From Pseudomonadota bacterium (lineage in GTDB: Bacteria > Pseudomonadota > Gammaproteobacteria > Pseudomonadales > Azotimanducaceae): a DNA stretch of 10,607 nucleotides. Shown piece after piece: positions 6,384 through 10,607 of this stretch. The stretch's first letter is position 1, and every line of letters starts with the position of its first letter. The notes beneath the pieces were generated by a model that was not told the DNA's origin, did no database searches, and saw nothing but the letters and a program-made list of their open reading frames with translations. The stretch spans positions 1 to 10,607 of the forward strand of contig JAQBYL010000113.1 of the NCBI GenBank assembly GCA_027622495.1, written 5' to 3'. The translations under genes were made by a program, and so were the position numbers.

Positions 6384-6749
6384 TCAACGCTCCGGATCGG
6401 TCCACGCAAGGCGAGTGTCGGTGTACACCGAGCGACTTGGCGGGAATGCGGTTGGATCGTCCAGACTGCACACGGTGACGTCGACGATTTCCGGGTGGTT
6501 GGTATTCACACAGGTCACCGGCGTTCCGCAGGCCGGACAGAACTGCCGCCGGCCATGATCGGAAGAGGCAAAGCTTGCGGGCTCACTGGAGTTCAGCCGG
6601 AAATGTTCTTTCGGAACCACAAGCCATGTCACATAAGCCGCAGCGCTGGTCCGTCGGCACATGCTGCAGTGGCAGTTTACCGACAGATATTCGCCCTGGT
6701 CGATCTCATATCGCAGGGCCCCGCAGAAGCAGCCTCCAGACAGAGCCAT
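6384..6749 (-). CDS. GFA family (CENP-V/GFA domain) zinc protein
   Basis: 121 aa single-domain protein of the Gfa/CENP-V fold. All seven zinc-ligand cysteines expected for the family are present: Cys7 and Cys9 (GCFCG), Cys26, Cys28 and Cys31 (NCHCSMCR), and Cys71 and Cys74 (FCPACGTPV). They form one structural and one second zinc site. The founding member, Gfa of Paracoccus, was described as catalysing glutathione plus formaldehyde adduct formation, but most homologues are uncharacterised, so a detoxification role is only a possibility. ATG 6749 gives the typical MxxxGGCxCG N-terminus. The upstream sequence carries two further near-copies of this start region in tandem. The ACT gene GTG abuts the TGA stop. 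Confidence 0.9.
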   Translation of the reverse strand: MALSGGCFCGALRYEIDQGEYLSVNCHCSMCRRTSAAAYVTWLVVPKEHFRLNSSEPASFASSDHGRRQFCPACGTPVTCVNTNHPEIVDVTVCSLDDPTAFPPSRSVYTDTRLAWTDPER

Positions 6750-6784
6750 CAGCTAGAGAGAGCCATCAGCTAGACAAGCCATCA
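6747..6784 (-). repeat. Three tandem near-copies of the GFA start region, with two mini-ORFs
   Basis: On the - strand GCTGATGGCT occurs three times, at 16- and 17-nt spacing, with TGTCTA, CTCTCTA and CTGTCTG following. The first copy fuses the DUF2277 stop to an ATG (TGATG, ATG at 6782). The third is the GFA start (ATG 6749). The copies create two tiny ORFs: MACLADGSL (6782-6753, stop TAG), and MALSS (6766-6749), whose TGA shares its A with the GFA ATG. The second mini-ORF begins with the same residues, MALS, as the GFA protein. This looks like local tandem duplication of a stop/start coupling site. It may be neutral, or the mini-ORFs may pass ribosomes to the GFA gene. No AGGAGG-like site stands before the third copy. 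Confidence 0.8.
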
Positions 6785-7048
6785 GCCGAATCTCGCTTGC
6801 GTGCGGGCGCGGGCTTTTTCCGCTTCAGCTTCGCGGTCTTTCGGCTGCGCGCTGGTGGTGAGCGAAGCCAGAAGTTCTGTGGAGACTTCAGTGATCGCTT
6901 CCACCGCGCGCTCGAAGGCTGCCTCATTGGCAGCGGACCCTCTGGTGAAACCACTCAGTTTGCGCACGAACTGGATCGCCGCCGATCGGACTTCGTCGTC
7001 GGTTGCCGGGGGTTCAAAGTTGAACAGAGTTTTGATGTTTCTACACAT
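6782..7048 (-). CDS. DUF2277 family protein
   Basis: 88 aa. The N-terminal block MCRNIKTLFNFEPPATDDE and the following QFVRKLSGFT and NEAAFERAVEAI are the hallmarks of DUF2277, a small, mostly helical bacterial family of unknown function. The C-terminus is a charged helix (DREAEAEKARARTQ). The conserved Cys2 and Asn-rich start fix the initiation at ATG 7048, where GAGGT (7054-7058) stands 5 nt upstream. The frame continues upstream to 7069, but that extension lacks family similarity. The TGA overlaps the first ATG of the triplicated start region, so it appears to lead the DUF2277/GFA/ACT/GNAT run. Confidence 0.88.
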   Translation of the reverse strand: MCRNIKTLFNFEPPATDDEVRSAAIQFVRKLSGFTRGSAANEAAFERAVEAITEVSTELLASLTTSAQPKDREAEAEKARARTQARFG

Positions 7049-7172
7049 GCGTAACCTCGCCACAACCATGGACGCTCGAGCATTACATCATCAAAGCGCA
7101 GCGGCAAGAGCACCGATCCAGGCAAAGCAGTGCTACCATCGAGGCATCCAAGTTAAATAAAGGGGAAAGCAG
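7049..7172. other. Divergent intergenic region
   Basis: 124 bp between the DUF2277 gene (left, - strand) and the VOC gene (right, + strand). It must hold the promoters for both directions. I see no strong inverted repeat or operator. The best - strand candidate is listed separately. On the + strand only a weak TACCAT-type -10 is visible near 7134, without a good -35 element. The VOC ribosome-binding site AGGGGA (7161-7166) is clear. Confidence 0.6.
7080..7107 (-). promoter_or_regulatory. Candidate promoter for the DUF2277 operon
   Basis: On the - strand, TTGCCG (7107-7102) and TAATGC (7085-7080) are separated by 16 bp, both imperfect sigma-70 matches. A start about 7 nt downstream would give a short leader of roughly 25 nt before ATG 7048, with GAGGT correctly placed. 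The weak hexamers make this a guess guided by position. Confidence 0.25.
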
Positions 7173-7559
7173 ATGGCAATAACCGGTTTCGACCACGTTG
7201 TAGTACGGGTGTCTGATTTTGAACAGGGCGTGGCAACTTATCGCGATGGGCTCGGTTTAAAGCTTGATCGGACTGCCCAGTCCGAGGCACTTGGTATCAA
7301 GCAGGCGTTCTTCAACCTGCCGGATGGCGGCTTTCTGGAGGTGGTTGCCCCCACCAGTGATGAATCAGCGGTGGGGCGGGCGGTTGCCAGCCGTGGCGAG
7401 GGCATCCACACCTTCGCCATGGCCGTCGATGATCTGGCGGCGACAGTCGCCGCACTGAAGGCCAACGATGTAGTGTTGATTGGCGAAGGTGGACCGCAGG
7501 TGTTCGTGCACCCCAAGTCGGCCCACGGTGTGTTGCTGCAACTGAGCCAGAAACGCTGA
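7173..7559 (+). CDS. VOC family (glyoxalase / methylmalonyl-CoA epimerase-like) protein
   Basis: 128 aa with two beta-alpha-beta-beta-beta modules of the vicinal oxygen chelate fold. Module 1: FDHVVVRVSDFEQGVATYRD, with candidate metal ligand His8, and GGFLEVVAP with Glu56. Module 2: GIHTFAMAVDDL (77-88) and QVFVHPKSAHGVLLQL (109-124). The HPKSxxGVLxxL end resembles methylmalonyl-CoA epimerases and related VOC enzymes. However, the final ligand, normally Glu, is Gln123, and the module-2 position that is usually the second His of an HH pair is Thr80 (His79 precedes it). Metal use and activity are therefore uncertain; it could be a divergent epimerase, a lyase or a binding protein. ATG 7173 has AGGGGA at 6-nt spacing. 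It stands alone on its strand and ends 8 bp from the convergent DUF3012 gene. Confidence 0.85.
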   Translation: MAITGFDHVVVRVSDFEQGVATYRDGLGLKLDRTAQSEALGIKQAFFNLPDGGFLEVVAPTSDESAVGRAVASRGEGIHTFAMAVDDLAATVAALKANDVVLIGEGGPQVFVHPKSAHGVLLQLSQKR

Positions 7560-7567
7560 GCTGAGAG

Positions 7568-7744
7568 TTACAGAACGCAGTGCCTGGAGAAGTCGAGCGC
7601 ATCGTTAGCGCTCCAGTCGCCCTTGGGTTTGTCTTTCATTGCCTTGCACCAGGCTTCGCTGCCGACTTCGGGCGCGCACCCGCCCAGGGTGAGCGATGCA
7701 GACACAAGCAGGGTGGCAAAAACGAGCGCGGCGGTTTTGGTCAT
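7568..7744 (-). CDS. DUF3012 family small lipoprotein
   Basis: 58 aa. A lipoprotein signal peptide (MTKTAALVFATLLVSASLTLGGC) with the lipobox LGGC places lipidated Cys23 at the mature N-terminus. The mature part APEVGSEAWCKAMKDKPKGDW followed by SANDALDFSRHC matches the DUF3012 family of short gammaproteobacterial lipoproteins, with two conserved Cys residues (33 and 56) that could pair. Function unknown; envelope location, probably attached to the inner or outer membrane. ATG 7744 is chosen because it gives a clean basic n-region. The in-frame ATG at 7771, one base after the stop of the preceding gene, would add nine polar residues but remains possible through coupling. It is the last gene of the - strand series starting at ilvD. 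Confidence 0.85.
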   Translation of the reverse strand: MTKTAALVFATLLVSASLTLGGCAPEVGSEAWCKAMKDKPKGDWSANDALDFSRHCVL

Positions 7745-7772
7745 AATGTTGTCCCGGTGATCTTCAGCCATT

Positions 7773-8132
7773 CTACGAGGACGCCCAGATCAGGACCAGC
7801 CGCAAAGTCAGGTACAGCACCAGTGCGCTTACCCCAATGGTGAGCACACCGATCAGCCAGTAAGCGAGGCGTTGCAGGGTGCGTATCTGGCGTGGCCACC
7901 ACGCGTCGGTTGGGTCAGCAGGTTTGGGGACGTTTACAAACGTGGTGCAGAAGCTGTAGATCGCCAACCCCCATGTGCTGATGGCGAGCCCCGGGAGGCT
8001 GGCCCGCTCACCGACCCAGGCGACGTCGAGCACACTCAAGCCAAATACTGCGCCACCGAGGACTGCAACGACCAATGCCGGGCGAGCGAGCCACGCAACC
8101 GGTCGGGCCAGACCTTGCAGAAATTCAAGCAC
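7773..8132 (-). CDS. Unrecognised three-TM membrane protein
   Basis: 119 aa from GTG 8132. I do not recognise the family. Three hydrophobic segments are visible (about 17-38, 46-66 and 88-113). The loop between the second and third is polar with paired Trp (KPADPTDAWWPRQIRTLQR, 70-88), and the N-terminus is short and basic. The frame is open upstream to 8294, but that part overlaps the GDT1-like gene and reads as low-complexity Arg/Ser/Pro, a sign of an antisense-like shadow. GTG 8132 lies 10 nt after the GDT1-like stop with an AGG at suitable distance, so coupling is likely. Position after a cation transporter gene and before a lipoprotein gene suggests an envelope role, nothing more. Confidence 0.7.
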   Translation of the reverse strand: MLEFLQGLARPVAWLARPALVVAVLGGAVFGLSVLDVAWVGERASLPGLAISTWGLAIYSFCTTFVNVPKPADPTDAWWPRQIRTLQRLAYWLIGVLTIGVSALVLYLTLRLVLIWASS

Positions 8133-8142
8133 AGCAGCCTGA

Positions 8143-8415
8143 TCAGACCTGCCAGATCGTCCAGGCACCGATGGCGATAAACCCGAGTCCCGCTGCGTAA
8201 GACAGATACCGGGGGTCAACGTGTTCGGCGACCAGCGCTCCTGCCGCGACACCGATCGCCGTGCTGAGGACCAGGGCAGTTGATGCTGCCGCAAACACCG
8301 TCCACAGACTGGACCCCGTGCGCGAGGCGAACAGCACTGTTGCCAGTTGGGTCTTGTCGCCGAGTTCCGCCAGAAAAACTGTGATCAGGACTGTTGCGAA
8401 CAGTTTGAGATCCAT
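8143..8415 (-). CDS. Half-size TMEM165/GDT1 (UPF0016) family transporter
   Basis: 90 aa with about three hydrophobic segments (5-15, 37-62, 70-88). It carries one copy of the family signature ELGDKTQLAT (Glu17-Leu-Gly-Asp-Lys-Thr22), whose acidic residues bind the transported cation. GDT1 proteins exchange Mn2+ or Ca2+ (often for H+); characterised bacterial members export Mn2+. Full-length members hold two such repeats, whereas this one has a single repeat and must work as a homodimer or with a second half-size partner. No second copy is seen here; the following 119-aa membrane protein lacks the motif. ATG 8415 is preceded by GAGGG overlapping the lptA stop and lying inside a small palindrome. 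Confidence 0.88.
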   Translation of the reverse strand: MDLKLFATVLITVFLAELGDKTQLATVLFASRTGSSLWTVFAAASTALVLSTAIGVAAGALVAEHVDPRYLSYAAGLGFIAIGAWTIWQV

Positions 8416-8426
8416 AGGGTCACCCT
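8416..8426 (-). promoter_or_regulatory. Palindrome covering the GDT1-like ribosome-binding site
   Basis: AGGGT-G-ACCCT on the - strand, immediately upstream of ATG 8415 and overlapping the lptA TGA by one base. In mRNA the AGGG of the Shine-Dalgarno region can pair with CCCT around a UGA loop. This is a 4-bp stem that might limit initiation unless ribosomes arrive from lptA. It may equally be chance. Confidence 0.35.
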
Positions 8427-8947
8427 CAGTCAGACGTCAGGTTCGCGGGACTGCTTGACGGCAGCAACTGCATTTGAACCTGGCGGTTCGCGTTGCCGAG
8501 CGCCACGGCTTTCTGGGTCTGGGTGTTGTATTCGATGCGGGCCGCCTGCAAACGGTCCAGGTCGCGATTGAGCCTTGGACTGCCGGTTGCAGTGACAAGA
8601 CCCGCAGGGGGTTCGTAGATCAACGTACGGCCGGCCAGTTCTATGGCGTCGGCGCTCAAACCATCTTTCAGGCGGGCGGGCGTACCGAAGGCTTCCAGTT
8701 TTATAAACTCGTTTGCCTCGTTCAGATAGACCTGAACCTTATCCGCGTTCAGCTTGAAATCGCCCTGTGTGAAGACGACTTTGCCGGTATAGGTAGCCTG
8801 GCGTGCCTGCAGGTCGAATTCAAAATCGTCGGCACGCACATTCATGTTCTGGCTTTCGTTTGACGAACTTTCAACTGCCAGGACCAGGCCAGCGGAGCTT
8901 GCCAGGGTCGCTGCAAACATCTGAATCAGGTAAAGCCGTTTAAACAT
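8426..8947 (-). CDS. lptA: LptA / OstA-like periplasmic LPS transport protein
   Basis: 173 aa. A cleavable signal peptide is predicted at about 1-24 (MFKRLYLIQMFAATLASSAGL, then VLA-VE), followed by one OstA-like beta-jellyroll domain. Characteristic strands are ATYTGKVVFTQGDFKLNADKVQVY (51-74), AFGTPARLKDG (86-96), LIYEPPAGLVTATGSPRLN (109-127) and AARIEYN. LptA bridges LptC and LptD in the periplasm to carry LPS to the outer membrane. The usual neighbours lptC, lptB and rpoN are absent, so this could be a relocated lptA or an LptA-like paralogue. GGAG (8955-8958) stands 7 nt before ATG 8947. The C-terminal tail (SSSPANLTSD) is low complexity. Confidence 0.82.
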   Translation of the reverse strand: MFKRLYLIQMFAATLASSAGLVLAVESSSNESQNMNVRADDFEFDLQARQATYTGKVVFTQGDFKLNADKVQVYLNEANEFIKLEAFGTPARLKDGLSADAIELAGRTLIYEPPAGLVTATGSPRLNRDLDRLQAARIEYNTQTQKAVALGNANRQVQMQLLPSSSPANLTSD

Positions 8948-8981
8948 CGTGTTACTCCGCGTAGCCAGAAAGGTTAGCCGA

Positions 8982-9203
8982 TCAGTCAGCCTCGGAGGTG
9001 TTCTCGCATACGCCGTCGATCGACATCAGTACCGTTTTCAATTTGGCATACTCTATGTCTGTGAGGGCGCCGGCCTCCAGGGCTTTGCTGAGGTCCATCA
9101 TCTGCTGACCGACAGAGACATTTCCGAGGTTCACCTGATCGCCGTTCCAGCAACCCCCCATAAACAACAACCCCAATGCAATCAACGTGGGTCTGATCAA
9201 CAC
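8982..9203 (-). CDS. Small lipoprotein with SHOCT-like C-terminal helix pair
   Basis: 73 aa from GTG 9203. Signal peptide MLIRPTLIALGLLFMGGC with lipobox MGGC (Cys18). The mature part has a short polar linker, then QQMMDLSKALEAGALTDIEYAKLKTVL, which follows the SHOCT pattern (two short helices around a Gly-x-Leu-Thr turn and an acidic-aromatic pair). SHOCT segments are thought to mediate interactions; no enzymatic role is expected. A near-perfect Shine-Dalgarno site, AAGGAGG (9209-9215), stands 5 nt before GTG 9203. The alternative ATG 9218 forms a 4-nt ATGA overlap with the preceding stop but has no ribosome-binding site of its own; ATG 9233 is less likely. The lptA gene follows after 34 bp. 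Confidence 0.75.
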   Translation of the reverse strand: MLIRPTLIALGLLFMGGCWNGDQVNLGNVSVGQQMMDLSKALEAGALTDIEYAKLKTVLMSIDGVCENTSEAD

Positions 9204-9208
9204 GTACA

Positions 9209-9215
9209 CCTCCTT
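9209..9215 (-). promoter_or_regulatory. Strong ribosome-binding site deciding the start of the SHOCT-like lipoprotein gene
   Basis: AAGGAGG on the - strand, 5 nt upstream of GTG 9203 and just inside the longer frame that begins at ATG 9218. It is the strongest Shine-Dalgarno match in the window and the reason for preferring the internal GTG start. Confidence 0.6.
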
Positions 9216-9517
9216 CATGAATCGTTCTGACATTGAAAGATCATCCGACGTGAGACCATGGATCCTTCAGAAGACCAGTCCCTGGTACCGACGTTGCCAG
9301 CCTCGGTGGATACCCGGGACACGACCACCGGATCACGGTTCCCACAGGTGCGCCTTGCGCTTCGATCACAGCGGACCCAGTCGTGGTAACCACCCGGACA
9401 GTCGACACTGTAGCGTCCGTCTTCCAGCTGTTGCACCTGACCACCGCAGGCAGCGAGCGTGAACAGGGCAGCCAACCAAACCGCTAGTTTCAGCAAATCA
9501 AATCTAACCCGTTGCAT
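9215..9517 (-). CDS. Four-cysteine lipoprotein of unknown function
   Basis: 100 aa from ATG 9517. Signal peptide MQRVRFDLLKLAVWLAALFTLAAC with a good lipobox (LAAC, Cys24). The mature domain is small and Cys-rich (Cys40, 50, 58, 96) in the arrangement YSVDC..YHDWVRC..ARRTCG..PVVVSR..MIFQC. It recalls short bacterial secreted proteins with a V-x-C-x(n)-W-x2-C-x(n)-A-x2-C core, a VV strand and a final hydrophobic strand ending in Cys. I cannot name the family. Two disulphides in the periplasm are plausible. The frame is open further upstream, but that overlaps ilvD. The start lies 22 bp after the ilvD stop with AGG upstream. Its TGA overlaps the possible ATG 9218 of the next gene (ATGA). Confidence 0.75.
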   Translation of the reverse strand: MQRVRFDLLKLAVWLAALFTLAACGGQVQQLEDGRYSVDCPGGYHDWVRCDRSARRTCGNRDPVVVSRVSTEAGNVGTRDWSSEGSMVSRRMIFQCQNDS

Positions 9518-9539
9518 AATCAGAGCCTGGTCCGGATTC

Positions 9540-10607
9540 TTAAAAACCGTCTGTGACCGCCCCTTTGCTCGCCGAACTGACCAGGTGCGCATACTTGGCC
9601 AGGGTTCCTTTGGTCGCATAGGGAGGGGGTTGCTGCCACTTTGTTCGACGTGCGGCCAGATCCGCATCGCTCACATTTACGCTGATTGTACGCGCAGTTG
9701 CATCAATGGTGATCTCATCACCATCTTCGAGCAGACCAATGGTGCCACCATCAAATGCTTCCGGTGTGATATGCCCGACCATGAACCCGTGGGAGCCGCC
9801 GGAAAAGCGACCGTCGGTGATCAGAGCGACCTCTTTGGACAGGCCCTGACCCATGATCGCACTGGTGGGAGACAGCATTTCGCGCATACCCGGACCCCCG
9901 CGGGGACCTTCATAGCGCACGACGACGACGTCGCCTTTGACGATCTTGCGCTGCATGATTGCCTTCATGGCCGCTTCTTCACCGGCAAAACACCTGGCGG
10001 TACCGGTAAAAGACAGGCCCTCGTTGCCGGTAATCTTGGCGACCGCACCTTCGGGTGCCAGGTTGCCGTACATCACTACCAGATGGCTTTCCGGTTTGAT
10101 CGGATTGGACAGGGGGCGGATCACTTTCTGATCCGCGGGGTAAGGTGCAACGTCAGCCAGATTCTGCGCCATGGTCTTAGTGGTCACGGTGAGGCAGTCG
10201 CCGTGCAGCAGACCTTCGTCCAGCAGGGTTTTCATCAAGGGGCGGATGCCACCGATGGCAATCAGCTCGCTCATGGAATAGTTGCCTGCGGGACGCATGT
10301 CGGCCAGCACCGGAACACGCTGACCAATACGGGTAAAGTCATCGAGCGTCAGGGGGATCCCGGCTGCGCTGGCAATCGCCAGAAGGTGCAGCACCGCGTT
10401 GGTGGAGCCTTCCAGAGCGATCGCTACCGTGATCGCATTTTCAAATGCCTCGAGCGACAGGATGTCGCTGGGTTTGATGCCACGTTGAATGAGGTTGTAT
10501 ACCGCCGCCCCTGCGTTGTATGCATCCTTGAGTTTGGCCTGGGAAACCGCTTCAAGCGCCGATGAGTTAGCCAGAGACAGGCCCAGCGCTTCAATGGCGG
10601 AGGCCAT
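9540..10607 (-). CDS. ilvD: Dihydroxy-acid dehydratase, C-terminal part
   Basis: 355 residues are visible; the gene continues beyond the right edge, and the ATG at the edge (10607-10605) is an internal Met (MASAIEALGL segment). IlvD dehydrates 2,3-dihydroxy-isovalerate and -methylvalerate to the 2-keto acids in branched-chain amino acid synthesis, in the cytoplasm. Visible signatures: LEGSTNAVLHLLAIA, YEGPRGGPGMREML (second IlvD/Edd signature), and TDGRFSGGSHGFMVGHITPEA, where the first Ser of RFSGGSHG corresponds to the catalytic base. The Fe-S cysteines fall in the missing N-terminal region. The spacing suits the shorter [2Fe-2S]-type enzyme rather than the longer E. coli form. It ends in TAA 9540-9542 with no terminator hairpin before the next - strand gene. 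Confidence 0.97.
   Translation of the reverse strand: MASAIEALGLSLANSSALEAVSQAKLKDAYNAGAAVYNLIQRGIKPSDILSLEAFENAITVAIALEGSTNAVLHLLAIASAAGIPLTLDDFTRIGQRVPVLADMRPAGNYSMSELIAIGGIRPLMKTLLDEGLLHGDCLTVTTKTMAQNLADVAPYPADQKVIRPLSNPIKPESHLVVMYGNLAPEGAVAKITGNEGLSFTGTARCFAGEEAAMKAIMQRKIVKGDVVVVRYEGPRGGPGMREMLSPTSAIMGQGLSKEVALITDGRFSGGSHGFMVGHITPEAFDGGTIGLLEDGDEITIDATARTISVNVSDADLAARRTKWQQPPPYATKGTLAKYAHLVSSASKGAVTDGF

Noticed and set aside
6747..6784. CRISPR-like array
   Set aside because: The units are 16-17 nt with no distinct spacers and contain start codons; this is a simple tandem duplication.
8133..8294. N-terminal extension of the 119-aa membrane protein
   Set aside because: It overlaps the GDT1-like gene, reads as Arg/Ser/Pro-rich filler, and a GTG with an AGG stands just after the GDT1-like stop.
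9459..10565. Long open frame on the + strand opposite ilvD and the Cys-rich lipoprotein
   Set aside because: It is antisense to ilvD, whose signatures are unmistakable; the product is His/Gly/Arg-rich with no recognisable motif.

Overview
The window looks like a chromosomal stretch of a free-living Gammaproteobacterium. It is moderately GC-rich by eye and densely coded. It carries hemE, fabV, a short-form ilvD, an LptA-type LPS transport protein, and several small families common in marine or environmental Gammaproteobacteria (DUF3012 lipoprotein, DUF2277, VanZ-like, ACT/CASTOR-like). There is no tRNA, rRNA, transposase, integrase, prophage gene or CRISPR array. No gene is visibly broken, and only the two edge genes are truncated. 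The lineage is inferred from gene content only.

Left part, + strand (1-5102): the tail of an S9 prolyl-oligopeptidase-like hydrolase runs straight (TAA-GTG) into an AcoX-like ATP-NAD kinase homologue, followed 4 bp later by fabV (triclosan-insensitive, NADH-type enoyl-ACP reductase). After a 79-bp gap with a strong hairpin comes a class III adenylate cyclase with six predicted membrane segments. Then come hemE (uroporphyrinogen decarboxylase) and a VanZ-like membrane protein that overlaps the hemE stop by 8 nt.

Middle part, - strand (5095-7048): a tight five-gene run, read right to left: DUF2277, GFA/CENP-V zinc protein, ACT-domain protein, GNAT acetyltransferase, and an NTF2-like (SnoaL/DUF4440) protein. 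The last one converges with and overlaps the VanZ-like gene by 8 bp. Between DUF2277 and GFA the start-codon region of the GFA gene is present in three tandem near-copies. This creates two tiny ORFs stop/start-coupled to the neighbouring genes and is the most unusual structure in the window.

A 124-bp divergent intergenic region (7049-7172) separates this run from a lone + strand VOC/glyoxalase-fold gene (7173-7559).

Right part, - strand (7568-10607): read right to left, ilvD (N-terminus outside the window), a four-cysteine lipoprotein, a SHOCT-like small lipoprotein, lptA away from its usual lptC/lptB partners, a half-size GDT1/UPF0016 cation transporter, an unrecognised three-TM protein, and a DUF3012 lipoprotein. 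Spacing is short throughout, so co-transcription is plausible. The shared theme after ilvD is the cell envelope: two membrane proteins, three lipoproteins and LptA.

I see no obvious defence or mobile system. The points most worth following are the triplicated start region, the orphan AcoX-like kinase beside fabV, the cyclase sensor domain, and the envelope mini-cluster around lptA and the half-size GDT1.
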